A stretch of 64,000 nt of DNA. Source: Franzmannia pantelleriensis. Its GTDB lineage: Bacteria; Pseudomonadota; Gammaproteobacteria; Pseudomonadales; Halomonadaceae. Location of the stretch: assembly GCF_900102875.1 (NCBI RefSeq), contig NZ_FNGH01000007.1, positions 60,246 through 124,245 on the forward strand, written 5' to 3'. This document shows, piece after piece, positions 43,355 through 53,489 of this stretch (position 1 is its first letter; every line of letters starts with the position of its first letter). Both the position numbers and the translations under genes were made by a program. The notes under the pieces are model-generated. The model did no database searches, had not been told where the DNA came from, and saw only the letters and a list, made by a program, of their open reading frames with translations.

Positions 43355-44653
43355 ATGCCCCACGACCCTACATTGGAACGATTGTTGTCCTTTCTGCAAG
43401 CATCTCCGACGCCATGGCATGCGACAGCCAACATGGCGCGGCGTCTGGAGCGTGCCGGTTATCGTCGCCTGGAAGAGACGCAAGCCTGGCAGTTAGCCCC
43501 CGGCGAGAGGGTCTATGTGACGCGCAATGACTCCTCGATCATTGCCCTGCAGTTGCCCGATGAGCCGCTCAGCGCGCTGCGCATGCTCGGTGCGCATACC
43601 GACAGCCCGGGGCTTCGCCTCAAGCCCAATGCCGTCCTGCACCAGCAGGGGTGGTTGCAGCTGGGCGTGGAGGTTTACGGCGGGGCGTTGCTGGCGCCGT
43701 GGTTTGATCGCGATCTGGGGCTCGCCGGACGCGTCCACGTGCGCCGCGAGGACGGGCGTCTGCAGGGCGTGCTGCTCAACGTCGAGCGGCCGGTGGCGAT
43801 CGTCCCCAGCCTGGCAATCCACCTCGACCGCGAGGCCAACAACGGTCGCGCCATCAATCCGCAGACGCAGATGGCGCCGGTGCTACTGCAGGGGAGCGAG
43901 GAGGCGGGGTTGGAGCCTCTGCTTCGTCGTTGGCTCTACGAGCAGCATGGCCTGGAGACGGCCGAGGTGCTGGATTTCGAACTGGCACTCTACGATACTC
44001 AGCCGCCGGCGCGGGTTGGCGTGAACAGTGAGCTGATCGCCAGTGCTCGCCTCGACAATCTGCTGTCGTGCTTCATTGGCCTGGAAGCGCTGCTCGACTC
44101 CGACGGCCGTCAGGGAGCCGTCCTGGTCGCCAACGACCATGAAGAAGTCGGCAGTGCCAGCGCCTGCGGCGCCCAGGGGCCGTTCCTTGGCGACGTGTTG
44201 CGTCGAGTCTGCGAGCAGCTTGGCACGCCCGGTGAGGAGTCGTTCATCCGACTGATCCAGGCATCGCGGATGATCTCCTGCGACAACGCCCATGCCCTAC
44301 ATCCCAATTTCGCCGACAAGCACGATGCCGCTCACGGGCCGGCGATCAACGGCGGGCCGGTGATCAAGGTCAATGCCAATCAGCGCTATGCCACCAACAG
44401 CGCTACCGCAGCGATGTTCCGCGAGCTGTGCCGCGAGGCCGGGGTGCCGGTACAGACCTTCGTGACCCGCGCCGACATGGGCTGTGGCAGTACCATCGGC
44501 CCGATTACCGCCACTGAGCTCGGGGTGCCGACGCTGGATGTGGGCGTGGCCCAGTGGGGCATGCACTCGATTCGCGAGACCGCCGGCAGCCGCGATGTCG
44601 CCCACCTGATCCGTGCCCTCAAGGCCTTCGTCAACCGTCCAGCGCTGAGCTGA
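43355..44653 (+). CDS. M18-family aminopeptidase
   Basis: The 432-residue cytosolic zinc aminopeptidase has the M18 motifs [14 protein letters not shown] (first metal His-Asp, about 90), [19 protein letters not shown] and [15 protein letters not shown], and a C-terminal [13 protein letters not shown]. It removes N-terminal residues from peptides. Three in-frame ATGs exist; ATG 43355 follows GAGGATG and is my choice over 43343. A strong terminator follows. Confidence 0.93.
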   Translation: MPHDPTLERLLSFLQASPTPWHATANMARRLERAGYRRLEETQAWQLAPGERVYVTRNDSSIIALQLPDEPLSALRMLGAHTDSPGLRLKPNAVLHQQGWLQLGVEVYGGALLAPWFDRDLGLAGRVHVRREDGRLQGVLLNVERPVAIVPSLAIHLDREANNGRAINPQTQMAPVLLQGSEEAGLEPLLRRWLYEQHGLETAEVLDFELALYDTQPPARVGVNSELIASARLDNLLSCFIGLEALLDSDGRQGAVLVANDHEEVGSASACGAQGPFLGDVLRRVCEQLGTPGEESFIRLIQASRMISCDNAHALHPNFADKHDAAHGPAINGGPVIKVNANQRYATNSATAAMFRELCREAGVPVQTFVTRADMGCGSTIGPITATELGVPTLDVGVAQWGMHSIRETAGSRDVAHLIRALKAFVNRPALS

Positions 44654-44686
44654 TCCGGCGCTGGCCGCCTAAGCACGACCCATACG

Positions 44687-44717
44687 AAAAACCCGCTGCC
44701 GGAGCAGCGGGTTTTTT
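44687..44717 (+). terminator. Intrinsic terminator after the aminopeptidase
   Basis: ACCCGCTGC, loop CGGA, GCAGCGGGT with a T6 run on the plus side and a matching A-run upstream: a bidirectional rho-independent terminator. It also terminates the minus-strand tRNA-Met transcript. Confidence 0.85.
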
Positions 44718-44722
44718 AATCG

Positions 44723-44799
44723 TGGTGGCTACGCCCTGATTCGAACAGGGGACCCCATCATTATGAGTGATGTGCTCTAACCAGCTGAGCTACGTAGCC
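44723..44799 (-). tRNA. tRNA-Met (CAU), elongator
   Basis: The 77-base minus-strand gene begins GGCTACGTAGCTCAGCTGG and ends with the encoded CCA. The anticodon loop CTCATAA gives anticodon CAU. The acceptor stem GGCTACG/CGTAGCC is a perfect 7 bp, and the T-arm contains GTTCGAATC. The elongator type is assigned from the paired first base, unlike the initiator. Confidence 0.95.
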
Positions 44800-44899
44800 A
44801 ACGGGGGCGAATCATACGGGTAAGGGCATGATCCGTCAACTATTTTAGGTTATGACTGAAAACTGGCTGCGCTCGCTGACTTTTCAGACACAACCTGAG

Positions 44900-45991
44900 T
44901 TAGACATTGAACCGGAAGTGGATCACGTCGCCATCCTTGACCACGTACTCCTTGCCTTCCAGGCGCCACTTGCCGGCATCCTTGGCGCCCTGTTCGCCGC
45001 CCAGGCTGACGTAGTCGTCGTAGCCGATGACTTCGGCGCGAATAAAGCCCTTCTGGAAGTCGGTGTGGATCACGCCTGCCGCTTCAGGGGCGGTGGCACC
45101 GACCTTGACCGTCCAGGCGCGAACCTCCTTGACCCCGGCGGTGAAGTAGGTCTGCAGGTCGAGCAGTGCATAGCCGGCGCGGATTACCCGGTCGAGGCCC
45201 GGCTCGTCCATGCCCATTTCGTCGAGGAACATGGCGCGCTCCTCGTCATCCAGTTCGGCGATTTCGGCCTCGATCTGGTTGCATACCGGCACTACCACGG
45301 CGCCTTCCTCGGCGGCGATCTCGTTGACCACCTCGAGGTAGGGGTTGGCCTCGAAGCCGTCCTCGTTGACGTTGGCGATGTACATGGTCGGCTTGAGGGT
45401 CAGGAAGCCGAAACTCTTGAGCTGTTTCTTGTCGTCCTCATCGAGGCCAAAGCTTCTCAGCGGTAGGCCCTCGGCGAGGTGCGGTTGAATGCGCTCGAGG
45501 ATCTCCTTGGTGGCGATGGCCTCCTTGTCGCCGCCCTTGGCGACCCGCACCAGGCGCTGAATGGCGCGTTCCACGGTATCGAGGTCGGCCAGTGCCAGCT
45601 CCAGGTTGATGGTTTCGATATCGACGCGCGGATCGACCTGATTGGCGACGTGGATGACGTTGTCGTTATCGAAGCAGCGCACCACGTGGGCAATGGCCTG
45701 GGTCTCGCGGATATTGGCCAGGAACTTGTTGCCCAACCCCTCGCCCTTGGAGGCGCCAGCGACCAGGCCGGCGATATCGACGAACTCCATGGTGGTGGGC
45801 AGCACTTTCTGCGGTTTGACGATATCGGCCAGCTTATCGAGGCGCGGGTCGGGCATCGGTACGATACCGACGTTCGGCTCGATGGTGCAGAACGGGAAGT
45901 TCTCGGCGTCGATACCGGATTTGGTCAGTGCGTTGAAGAGGGTGGACTTGCCGACGTTGGGCAGGCCGACGATACCGCAGTTGAAACCCAT
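44900..45991 (-). CDS. ychF: Ribosome-binding ATPase YchF
   Basis: This 363-residue Obg-like P-loop protein binds ATP rather than [41 protein letters not shown], coiled-coil middle and C-terminal TGS domain. It binds ribosomes and affects translation and redox stress responses. It is preceded by pth, as in most gammaproteobacteria. Confidence 0.95.
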   Translation of the reverse strand: MGFNCGIVGLPNVGKSTLFNALTKSGIDAENFPFCTIEPNVGIVPMPDPRLDKLADIVKPQKVLPTTMEFVDIAGLVAGASKGEGLGNKFLANIRETQAIAHVVRCFDNDNVIHVANQVDPRVDIETINLELALADLDTVERAIQRLVRVAKGGDKEAIATKEILERIQPHLAEGLPLRSFGLDEDDKKQLKSFGFLTLKPTMYIANVNEDGFEANPYLEVVNEIAAEEGAVVVPVCNQIEAEIAELDDEERAMFLDEMGMDEPGLDRVIRAGYALLDLQTYFTAGVKEVRAWTVKVGATAPEAAGVIHTDFQKGFIRAEVIGYDDYVSLGGEQGAKDAGKWRLEGKEYVVKDGDVIHFRFNV

Positions 45992-46101
45992 GGAATCTTC
46001 CTGGAAGTCGTTAGTGATAGGCGATTGGCCACTATTCTACTTGACCAAGGTGGTAGAGATAAGCGGTCAGTAGTAAGAACGCGGCTACGCCGCTTGACCT
46101 T

Positions 46102-46695
46102 CTAGGCGCTTGGCGCTGTGAAACTGTGCAGCCGATTCATCGCCCGCGCCCAGTCGCCGCTCACGGCATCGGGCAGGGTGGCCTCGATCTCGCCGAGCGC
46201 GGCATCGATGGCGCTGCGCTCGGCCTTGCCGGGGCGGCTCAGCACATAGTTGACGACCTGGCCGGCCTCACCGGGGTGGCCGATGCCGATGCGCAGGCGG
46301 TGGAACGACTTGTCGTTGCCCAGTGCGCTGATGATGTCGCGCAGGCCGTTATGGCCGCCGTGGCCGCCGCCGGTCTTGTAGCGGGCGGTGCCGGGGGCGA
46401 TATCGAGTTCGTCGTGAGCCACCAGCAGCTCATCCGGGAGGATCTTGAAGAACTGGCACAGCGCTGCCACGGCGCCGCCGCTACGGTTCATGTAGGTCTG
46501 GGGATTGAGCAGGTGCAGTTCTTGGCCGGCCAGCGAGATCTTGGCGTAGTGGCCGAGAAACTTGCGCTCGGCGCGCAGCGGTGTGTGCTGGTCCTTGGCA
46601 AGCGCTTCGACTAGCCAGGCGCCGGCATTGTGGCGCGTCTCCGTGTACTTGTCGCCGGGATTGCCGAGTCCGATAAGCGCCTTGACCTGAGGCAT
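46102..46695 (-). CDS. pth: Peptidyl-tRNA hydrolase
   Basis: The 197-residue enzyme has the Pth motifs ALIGLGNPGDKYTETRHNAG (with catalytic His near residue 22) and LNPQTYMNRSGGAV, and GGHGGHNGLRDI. It releases peptides from peptidyl-tRNA. ATG 46695, after AGGAGGAT, is preferred to the upstream in-frame start. It is followed by ychF, and a terminator lies just upstream. Confidence 0.95.
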   Translation of the reverse strand: MPQVKALIGLGNPGDKYTETRHNAGAWLVEALAKDQHTPLRAERKFLGHYAKISLAGQELHLLNPQTYMNRSGGAVAALCQFFKILPDELLVAHDELDIAPGTARYKTGGGHGGHNGLRDIISALGNDKSFHRLRIGIGHPGEAGQVVNYVLSRPGKAERSAIDAALGEIEATLPDAVSGDWARAMNRLHSFTAPSA

Positions 46696-46723
46696 GTTGC
46701 GGATCCTCCTTGAGTGTGCAGGC

Positions 46724-46752
46724 AAAAAAAATCAAGCGCCGAAGCGCTTGAT
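46724..46752 (-). terminator. Intrinsic terminator after rplY
   Basis: On the minus strand, ATCAAGCGC, loop TTCG, GCGCTTGAT is followed by an 8-base T-run: a classic rho-independent terminator. It lies 29 bases before the pth start, so pth depends on read-through or on a promoter inside this space. Confidence 0.85.
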
Positions 46753-46765
46753 CTTACCTCAGAGA

Positions 46766-46787
46766 GGCGCCCTCGCGTGAGGGCGCC
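46766..46787 (-). terminator. Second hairpin after rplY
   Basis: GGCGCCCTC and GAGGGCGCC form a perfect 9-bp stem with loop GCGT, between the rplY stop and the stronger terminator at 46724-46752. No T-run follows directly, so it may be a preceding stabilising element. Confidence 0.45.
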
Positions 46788-46802
46788 CTGGACCCGGTCC
46801 GA

Positions 46803-47465
46803 TTACTCGGACTTGTCCTCGTCTTCAGCGCTGTCGTCTTTGGTTTCCGGTGCTTCCGGCGCGTCTTCATCTTCCTCGGCACGTACCTTGGCCTTGGTGA
46901 TGTTGACGATGGCGTTGTCGTGGTCTTCGCCGTGGGTCAGGGCGACCAGGGTCACGCCGGCCGGCACGCTCAGATCGGACAGGTGCAGCGTGGTGCCCAG
47001 CTCGACATTGGTGATGTCGATCTCCAGGTACTCAGGCAGGTCCTTCGGCAAGCAGCTGATTTCCACTTCGTTGGCCAGCACGTGGAGCTCACCATCCTGG
47101 TCCTTGATCGCGGCACAGGTGTCTTCACCCACCACGTGCAGCGGCACGTTGAGGGTGATCTCGTGGGTAGCATCCACACGCATGAAGTCGGCGTGGGTGA
47201 CCAGCGGCTTGTAGGGGTGACGCTGGAGATCACGCACCACGACCTGCTGTGATTTGCCTTCGACCTCGAGGTTGATCAGCGAGGAGAAGAACGACTCGTC
47301 CTCGATCGCCTTGTAGAAGGCGGTCTTGTCCACCGCGATGGTCTGGGGCGCGGTTTCACCACCGTAGATGATGGCCGGCACCTGTTGGTTCGCACGACGC
47401 AGGCGGCGGCTCGCACCTTTCCCCAGGTCGTTGCGAACGCTGGCAGTAAGAGTGAAATCTGACAT
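46803..47465 (-). CDS. rplY: 50S ribosomal protein L25 (CTC family)
   Basis: The 220-residue L25/CTC-type protein binds 5S r[27 protein letters not shown] at the N-terminus and the long CTC C-domain with an acidic tail ([15 protein letters not shown]). Larger L25 proteins are associated with stress. ATG 47465 has GAGG upstream. It is between prs and pth, the usual order. Confidence 0.95.
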   Translation of the reverse strand: MSDFTLTASVRNDLGKGASRRLRRANQQVPAIIYGGETAPQTIAVDKTAFYKAIEDESFFSSLINLEVEGKSQQVVVRDLQRHPYKPLVTHADFMRVDATHEITLNVPLHVVGEDTCAAIKDQDGELHVLANEVEISCLPKDLPEYLEIDITNVELGTTLHLSDLSVPAGVTLVALTHGEDHDNAIVNITKAKVRAEEDEDAPEAPETKDDSAEDEDKSE

Positions 47466-47532
47466 TGGGTATAACCTCATGGTTAATCAAGAGAACGCCA
47501 CCGCCCGCGACCAGACGATTGGCGCCCTCGGA

Positions 47533-47550
47533 GCCCGGCGGAGGCCGGGC
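47533..47550 (-). terminator. Hairpin between prs and rplY
   Basis: GCCCGGC and GCCGGGC form a 7-bp stem with loop GGAG in the 115-base prs-rplY gap. There is no T-run; it may attenuate or stabilise rather than terminate. Confidence 0.35.
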
Positions 47551-47580
47551 ACGTATCCGCGCGCTGTGCCCTGACGGCTG

Positions 47581-48522
47581 TCAGTGGAACATCGCGCTGA
47601 CGGATTCTTCGTTGCTGACCCGACGGATCGCTTCGGCGATCAGCCCGGCCACCGACAGCTGGCGAATCTTGCCACTGCGGCGGGCGGTTTCGGACAGCGG
47701 GATGGTATCGGCGACCACGACTTCGTCGAGCACCGAGCCCATGATGTTGTCCACCGCGGGGCCCGAAAGGATCGGGTGAGTGGCGTAGGCCACCACGCGG
47801 CGTGCGCCGTGCTGCTTGAGTGCCTCGCCGGCCTTGCACAGGGTGCCGGCGGTATCGATCATGTCGTCCACCACCACACAGGTGCGGTCCTGAATCTCAC
47901 CGATGATGTGCATCACCTGGGCCTGGTTGGCCTGGGGGCGACGCTTGTCGATGATGGCGAGATCGGCGTTCAGCTGCTTGGCAATGGCTCGGGCGCGGAC
48001 CACGCCGCCCACGTCCGGCGAGACCACTACCAGGTCGTCGTAATTCTGCCGCTCGATGTCGTCGAGCAGGATCGGCGAGCCGTAGACGTTGTCCACTGGC
48101 ACGTCGAAGAACCCCTGAATCTGGTCGGCGTGCAGGTCCATGGTCATGACCCGGTCGACGCCGGCCTTGACCATCATGTCGGCGACCACCTTGGCCGAGA
48201 TCGGCACTCGGGCGGAGCGTACCCGGCGATCCTGACGGGCGTAGCCGAAGTAGGGCACCACCGCGGTGATACGCGCCGCCGAGGCGCGCCGCAGGGCATC
48301 CACCATCAGGATCAATTCCATCAGGTTGTCGTTGGTCGGCGCGCAGGTGGACTGCAGGATGAAGACATCCTTGCCGCGCACGTTCTCGTTGATTTCGACC
48401 GCGATTTCACCATCGCTGAACTGGCCGACCGTCGCATGGCCGAGGCGGTTATCGAGTCCTTCGGCAATCTTGCGGGCGAGTTCGGGATTGGCGTTCCCGG
48501 CGAAAACCATCAATTTTGACAC
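47581..48522 (-). CDS. prs: Ribose-phosphate pyrophosphokinase
   Basis: The 313-residue enzyme makes PRPP from ribose-5-phosphate and ATP. The signature [20 protein letters not shown] and flexible loop [16 protein letters not shown] are present, and the PRPP-binding [15 protein letters not shown] 48522 is the start ([15 protein letters not shown]), with AAGGTGG upstream. tRNA-Gln and ispE lie upstream. Confidence 0.95.
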   Translation of the reverse strand: MSKLMVFAGNANPELARKIAEGLDNRLGHATVGQFSDGEIAVEINENVRGKDVFILQSTCAPTNDNLMELILMVDALRRASAARITAVVPYFGYARQDRRVRSARVPISAKVVADMMVKAGVDRVMTMDLHADQIQGFFDVPVDNVYGSPILLDDIERQNYDDLVVVSPDVGGVVRARAIAKQLNADLAIIDKRRPQANQAQVMHIIGEIQDRTCVVVDDMIDTAGTLCKAGEALKQHGARRVVAYATHPILSGPAVDNIMGSVLDEVVVADTIPLSETARRSGKIRQLSVAGLIAEAIRRVSNEESVSAMFH

Positions 48523-48591
48523 GCGCAGCCACCTTTTGGGGAGTCTTGGGTCTCGTTCAGGGATGCACATGGCCTGGGAGGATAGGGGGAA

Positions 48592-48666
48592 TGGCTGGGG
48601 TACCAGGACTCGAACCTGGGAATGCCGATACCAAAAACCGGTGCCTTACCACTTGGCTATACCCCA
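48592..48666 (-). tRNA. tRNA-Gln (UUG)
   Basis: A 75-base minus-strand gene with encoded CCA: TGGGGTATAGCCAAGTGG at the 5' end, acceptor TGGGGTA/TACCCCA, and the anticodon loop TTTTGGT giving UUG. The T-arm has GGTTCGAGTCC. It lies between ispE and prs, as in Pseudomonas. Confidence 0.95.
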
Positions 48667-48699
48667 GCAACCTTACCGCTTAACTCCCCGCGGCATACG

Positions 48700-49596
48700 T
48701 CAATATGTCGCGTCGGGCCAACAGGAGACAGGCCCGTTGCCTGCATATCCCAGCGCCGCATGAAGGGGAGAAACGTTATGACCGCGGGCCTTGAAGGCCT
48801 GCCAGTCATGGTTTATCCGCCGCAAAATGCTATCGGCTTGCGTTTCGCTCGTCAATCGAGCGAAGAGGCAGGCGCCGGTGCCGGTCAGCATGGTCGGTGC
48901 CTGGCCCGCGAGCCAGTCGATGGCGCGGGCGACCTCGGGATACAGCATGCGCACCGTGGCTTCACAGTCGTTGCGCCACGTTGCCGCCCCCTGCAGTGCG
49001 CGCGCCATACTAATGGGGGGGGTGTGGCGTGTCAATTGTGGCGCCCGGAACACTGCCGGTGTCGAGACCATCACGCCGGGATGGATTACCACGAACCAGG
49101 GGGTATCCAGCTCGACCGCGGTGAGCCGTTCGCCGATGCCTTCGGCCCAGGCGGCGCGGCCGCGCACGAAAACCGGTACGTCTGCCCCCAATGTCAGGCC
49201 AAGGGCTGCCAGGCGCTCTTCGCCGAGCTGTAAGCCCCATAGCTTGTCCAGTGCCAGCAGGGTGGTGGCGGCATCCGAGCTGCCACCGCCGAGACCGCCG
49301 CCCAGCGGCAGGCGCTTGTCGAGGTGGATATCGACGCCCAGCCGGCAGCCACTCTCGCGCTGGAGCAGTTGGGCAGCACGGATGATCAGGTTGTCGTCGT
49401 GGGCGACATCGGGCAGCGCTGGGGTCAGGTGGACCTGGCCATCACCGCGACGCCGAAAGTACAGCTCGTCGCCGTGGTCGAGAAACTGAAACAGCGTCTG
49501 CAGCTCATGATAGCCGTCGGCGCGTCGGCCGGTGATGTGCAGCATGCGGTTGAGCTTGGCCGGCGCCGGCAGTACCAGTTCGGCGACCTCACTCAC
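48700..49596 (-). CDS. ispE: 4-diphosphocytidyl-2-C-methyl-D-erythritol kinase
   Basis: The 298-residue GHMP kinase of the MEP isoprenoid pathway has the opening LVLPAPAKLNRMLHITGRRADGYHEL and the ATP loop LGGGLGGGSSDAATTLLAL. It phosphorylates CDP-ME in the cytosol. It overlaps lolB by 8 bases and is translated from the same transcript. Confidence 0.95.
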   Translation of the reverse strand: MSEVAELVLPAPAKLNRMLHITGRRADGYHELQTLFQFLDHGDELYFRRRGDGQVHLTPALPDVAHDDNLIIRAAQLLQRESGCRLGVDIHLDKRLPLGGGLGGGSSDAATTLLALDKLWGLQLGEERLAALGLTLGADVPVFVRGRAAWAEGIGERLTAVELDTPWFVVIHPGVMVSTPAVFRAPQLTRHTPPISMARALQGAATWRNDCEATVRMLYPEVARAIDWLAGQAPTMLTGTGACLFARLTSETQADSILRRINHDWQAFKARGHNVSPLHAALGYAGNGPVSCWPDATY

Positions 49597-50209
49597 TGCG
49601 CTCTTCCAGTCGCCACTCGTTGACCACCAGGGTCACGCGGATCTCGTCGAAGGTCATGATCAGGCGGCGCGGTAGCCATAGCGCCTCTGTCTCGATCCAG
49701 TCGCGGTACGCGATCTCCCAGCCGTCCTGACGCAGCAGCTCGGGAAAGCCCTGGTCGTCATGGTCGAGGTCGTGGCGACTGTCGGGGTCGGGTAGGCCGC
49801 GCACCCAGTGGTCGAGGGCCGATACCGGTAGCGCCCAGCCGAGCTGCTCTTCCATCAACGCCTCGGGGCTGTCGGCCTCGAAGCGCCCCTGGTTGGTGGT
49901 CAAGCTGACCTGGCCATCCCGCCCTTCGAGAATACTGGTGCCGGCGCCGAACGGGCCGCTCAACAACAGACGGTAGTAGTGGGGACGCTGCAGCCAGTCG
50001 AGGTTGGCGGTGGTCGAATCGCCGGGGGCGCGAATCCCTACTCGGCCGGCCAGCCGCCAGCGCTCCAGGGCTTCCACCGCACTGCGCTGCTCACCCCATT
50101 CACCGCGTTCGGCGAGGGCATCGGGGTCCGGGGCGCGCGTGGCACAGCCAGCCAGGATCAGGAGGGTGAGCAGTAGTGCTAGCGACGTCACTGTCTTGGT
50201 GGGCTTCAT
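49589..50209 (-). CDS. lolB: Outer-membrane lipoprotein insertion factor LolB
   Basis: The 206-residue lipoprotein has lipobox LLTLLILAGCATRAP (Cys22) and LolB pattern WRLAGRVGIRAPGDSTTANLDW, SGPFGAGTSILEG. It receives lipoproteins from LolA and inserts them into the outer membrane. It is followed by ispE with an 8-base overlap. Confidence 0.93.
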   Translation of the reverse strand: MKPTKTVTSLALLLTLLILAGCATRAPDPDALAERGEWGEQRSAVEALERWRLAGRVGIRAPGDSTTANLDWLQRPHYYRLLLSGPFGAGTSILEGRDGQVSLTTNQGRFEADSPEALMEEQLGWALPVSALDHWVRGLPDPDSRHDLDHDDQGFPELLRQDGWEIAYRDWIETEALWLPRRLIMTFDEIRVTLVVNEWRLEERSE

Positions 50210-50265
50210 TATCGGGCGTCTTCCTTTGGTCGATGGACTGACAGGTCATTCGGCGCCAGGCCGAG

Positions 50266-52002
50266 TTAGTGCTCGGGGGACATCTCGGGGCGTCGCTCGA
50301 GCAGCTCATCGACCACCGGCCGCTCTTCGAAACGGGCATGGGCCTCGCGGATCAGCTCGCGAGCCTCGTCTTCGCGACCCAGCTCCCAAAGTACTTCGGC
50401 GAGATGGGCGGCGATCTCCTGGTCGGGCATGTTGGCGTAGGCGCGTTCCAGGTAGGGCAGGGCACGCTCGTCGTCGCCAAGGCGATGATAGCCCCAGCCC
50501 ATGCTGTCGAGGATCGCCGGGTTGTCCGGGGCCAGCCGATAGGCCCGCTCGACAAGTGCCATGCCTTCTTCGGTGCGGTCGGTCAGGTCCACGAGGGTGT
50601 AGCCCAGGGCATTGAGCGCCATGGCATGGTTGGGATCGTTGTCGATGATCCGCTGCAGGTCGCGCTCCATGGCCGCCAGATCGCCGTCATTAAAGGCACG
50701 CATGGCGCGCAGATAAAGCAGCTCGTCGCTGTCCGGCGTTTCGCGCAGTTGCTGCTCGAGCAGCTCATCGGCCTCGGCGTCCAGGCCACGCTGGTCGAGC
50801 AGTTCGACCTCGAGGGCGGCCAGGCTCGCCGCCTGTTCATCGTGGCGCAGACGCTCGATGCGTAGGAAGGAGCGAGCATCGGGCAGGCGCTCATCGTCCA
50901 TTAGCATGCGTGCGGCGAACAGTCGCGCCTGGAGGAAGTGCTCGCCGGGCGGAACCTGACGGTAATAAAGCAGGGCGTTGTCGATCTCGCCCTCCTCCTC
51001 GGCGATGGCGCCGAGCAGGGTAAAGGCCAAGGCCGGCGTGTCATCGCCGCTGACCAGTGGCAGCAGCAGGCGTCGTGCCGGCTCCGGGTGGGTCTCGTCG
51101 AGATACAGCTGAGCCAGTGCCAGGCGCAGGTCGTTGCTGGCGGCGTGGCGTTCGAGCAGGATGTCGGTCTGTGCCTCTGCGGCCTCGATATTGCCCAGCA
51201 TGAGTTCGCTCTGGGCCAGCATCAGGATGAAGCGGCCGTCGTCCGGTGAAACGTCGATCCCGCGCTGCGAGGCGCGGCGGGCGGCGGCAGCATCGCCTCT
51301 GTCGAGGGCTAGTCGGGCGCGGGTCAGCCACAGTTCGGGGAGCTCGGCATGGCTGTCATCGAGAGTGTCGAGCCGCGCCTGGGCACGTGCTGACTGGCCG
51401 GTAGCGGCCTCCAGCAGTGCGGTGGCCAACACCGCATCGTGGTGCTGAGCGCGTGAGGTATCGACTATCTCGAGATGTTCGTGCAGCAGCTCGAGAAGCG
51501 GCGGCAGGTTGGCGCCCTCGTCGATGGCCTGCTCGACGAAATTGGTCAGCTCGGCGTGGCCGCCGCGCTGGGCCAGCGCCAGGCGCTGCTCGAGGCCGTC
51601 CTGCCAGTCGCCGCGCTGCATGGCAAGCCCGGAGAGCAAGCGCGCCGGGGCCTCGGCCTCTGGCGCCAGTTCGCGCCAGCGACGCGCGGTGGTCTCGAAC
51701 AGTGTGGGATCGTCGCTGAAGCGTGCCGCAAGGGCGGCACGCTCGATCAGCGCGACCGACTGATAGCGTTCGGCCATGGCCAGATAGCCCTGGCTGGCGG
51801 TACGGTAGTCGCCGCGCTGGCCAGCGAATTCGGCGGTCATTAGGGCCGCCAGGCCGTCGGCGTCCAGGCCGCGTTCGATGGCTGGCGCCGATGCCAGGGG
51901 ATCCTCCTGCTCGGCGAAGGGCGTCACCGTCGTGCTCTGGCAGGCGGCCAACAGTAGCGCTGCAGTGGCCGTCAGGGCGGTGAGGAGTAAACGTGCTGGC
52001 AT
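50266..52002 (-). CDS. TPR-repeat lipoprotein
   Basis: This 578-residue protein has a lipobox (LTATAALLLAACQS) and a long array of tetratricopeptide-like repeats (ALALDRGDAAAARRASQRGI, MERDLQRIIDNDPNHAMALN and similar). It is probably anchored in the outer membrane facing the periplasm. It precedes lolB in the same direction, an arrangement common in Pseudomonas/Halomonas. No enzymatic function is visible. Confidence 0.85.
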   Translation of the reverse strand: MPARLLLTALTATAALLLAACQSTTVTPFAEQEDPLASAPAIERGLDADGLAALMTAEFAGQRGDYRTASQGYLAMAERYQSVALIERAALAARFSDDPTLFETTARRWRELAPEAEAPARLLSGLAMQRGDWQDGLEQRLALAQRGGHAELTNFVEQAIDEGANLPPLLELLHEHLEIVDTSRAQHHDAVLATALLEAATGQSARAQARLDTLDDSHAELPELWLTRARLALDRGDAAAARRASQRGIDVSPDDGRFILMLAQSELMLGNIEAAEAQTDILLERHAASNDLRLALAQLYLDETHPEPARRLLLPLVSGDDTPALAFTLLGAIAEEEGEIDNALLYYRQVPPGEHFLQARLFAARMLMDDERLPDARSFLRIERLRHDEQAASLAALEVELLDQRGLDAEADELLEQQLRETPDSDELLYLRAMRAFNDGDLAAMERDLQRIIDNDPNHAMALNALGYTLVDLTDRTEEGMALVERAYRLAPDNPAILDSMGWGYHRLGDDERALPYLERAYANMPDQEIAAHLAEVLWELGREDEARELIREAHARFEERPVVDELLERRPEMSPEH

Positions 52003-52076
52003 GATGATCTCGCTTCCAGAGCCGAGGGCTCAGCATAAACGCCTTGCGAGGCCGCGGCAAAGCCATCTCGGGGAGT

Positions 52077-52102
52077 GCCCACGTGGTGGGCTGTGATAGA
52101 AT
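52077..52102 (+). promoter_or_regulatory. Candidate hemA promoter with palindrome
   Basis: GCCCAC-GTG-GTGGGC (52077-52091) is a perfect inverted repeat that ends six bases before TAGAAT (52097-52102), a good -10 box upstream of hemA. A clear -35 is not visible, which would fit an activator- or repressor-controlled promoter. Confidence 0.35.
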
Positions 52103-52170
52103 GCGCTGTCTTGATGGACAGGATTGACCGTGACGAGTTCGCCGTTCCCCCTAGCGAAGACGCAGACTGC

Positions 52171-53442
52171 ATGACGCTTCTGGCCCTTGGAATCAATCAT
52201 AAGACCGCTGCCGTGGAGGTTCGCGAGCAGGTGGCATTCACCCCTACGCAGCTGGAGGCAGCGCTCGCCGAGCTGCGTGCATTGCCGGGTGTCGCCGAGG
52301 CAGCGGTGCTTTCGACCTGCAACCGCACCGAGCTTTACTGCGTCACCGACAGTGAGGGCGAAGGCCGGATCCTCGACTGGCTGGGCCGTTTCCACGGCCT
52401 CGGCGTGGAGGACCTGTCGCGCTGCGCCTATCACTACCTCGACCATGACGCGGCGCGTCACCTGATGCGAGTGGCGGTGGGGCTCGACTCCATGGTGCTG
52501 GGCGAGCCGCAGATTCTCGGCCAGCTAAAGGAGGCCTACCAGGCGGCGCGCCAGCATAGCGGGCTGGGTGGTGAGCTGGAGCGACTGTTTCAGCACACCT
52601 TCGCCATCGCCAAGCAGGTGCGAACCGAGACCGGTATCGGCGAGAATCCGGTCTCGGTGGCCTACGCGGCGGTGAGCATGGCCAGCCATATTTTCGACGA
52701 TTTTTCCCACTCCCGGGCGCTGCTGATCGGCGCTGGCGAGACCATCGAACTGGTAGCGCGCCACCTGCACGAGGCCGGGGTGCGGGAGCTGGTGGTGGCC
52801 AACCGTACTCGCGAGCGGGCCGAGCGCCTGGCCGGCGAGTTCGGCGGCACCGCCATCACGCTCAACGAGATCCCGCATGCCCTGGAGCGTGCCGATATCG
52901 TGATCTCGTCTACCGCTGCACCCTTGCCGATCCTCGGCAAGGGCATGGTCGAGCGTGCGCTGAAGAAGCGCCGCCACCGGCCGATCTTCATGGTCGACAT
53001 CGCCGTGCCCCGCGATATCGAGCCTCAGGTTGGCGATCTCTCGGATATCTTCCTTTATACCGTCGACGATCTGCACGAGGTCATCGAGGAGAACCGCCGT
53101 CACCGCCAGGTGGCTGCCGATCAGGCCGAGTCGCTGATCGAGCACGGCGTGGGCAGCTGGCAGCACGAGCGCCGCGTGCGCGGTGCCGGCCAGCTGATAC
53201 GCCGCTACCGCGAGCAGGGCGAAGGCATTCGCGCCGAGGCCGAGGCCCAGGCGTTGGCCCAGCTGGCCAAGGGAGAGGACCCCCAGCGGGTGGTGTCGAG
53301 GTTGGCCAGCCAGCTGGCCAATCGGCTCATGCATGGCCCTACCCTGCGCCTGCGTGAGGCCTCTGGTGCCGAACGCCAGGATGTCATCGCCGCCGCCGAG
53401 GCGCTGCTGATCGATGAATCGGCACCATCTCAAGACGCCTAG
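52171..53442 (+). CDS. hemA: Glutamyl-tRNA reductase
   Basis: The 423-residue enzyme performs the first committed step of haem biosynthesis: NADPH-dependent reduction of glutamyl-tRNA to glutamate-1-semialdehyde. The N-terminus [20 protein letters not shown], the catalytic Cys50 in STCNRTELY and [17 protein letters not shown] are diagnostic. ATG 52171 is chosen since family members begin there; the upstream open frame is unrelated. prfA and prmC follow. Confidence 0.95.
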   Translation: MTLLALGINHKTAAVEVREQVAFTPTQLEAALAELRALPGVAEAAVLSTCNRTELYCVTDSEGEGRILDWLGRFHGLGVEDLSRCAYHYLDHDAARHLMRVAVGLDSMVLGEPQILGQLKEAYQAARQHSGLGGELERLFQHTFAIAKQVRTETGIGENPVSVAYAAVSMASHIFDDFSHSRALLIGAGETIELVARHLHEAGVRELVVANRTRERAERLAGEFGGTAITLNEIPHALERADIVISSTAAPLPILGKGMVERALKKRRHRPIFMVDIAVPRDIEPQVGDLSDIFLYTVDDLHEVIEENRRHRQVAADQAESLIEHGVGSWQHERRVRGAGQLIRRYREQGEGIRAEAEAQALAQLAKGEDPQRVVSRLASQLANRLMHGPTLRLREASGAERQDVIAAAEALLIDESAPSQDA

Positions 53443-53489
53443 CCGACCCGAGCCCCGGCTCACTTCTTTTCACCATTACAGGATCGTCA

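Noticed and set aside
47584..48519. 311-codon plus-strand open frame over prs
   Set aside because: Antisense to a strongly conserved gene, with a composition typical of complementary frames.
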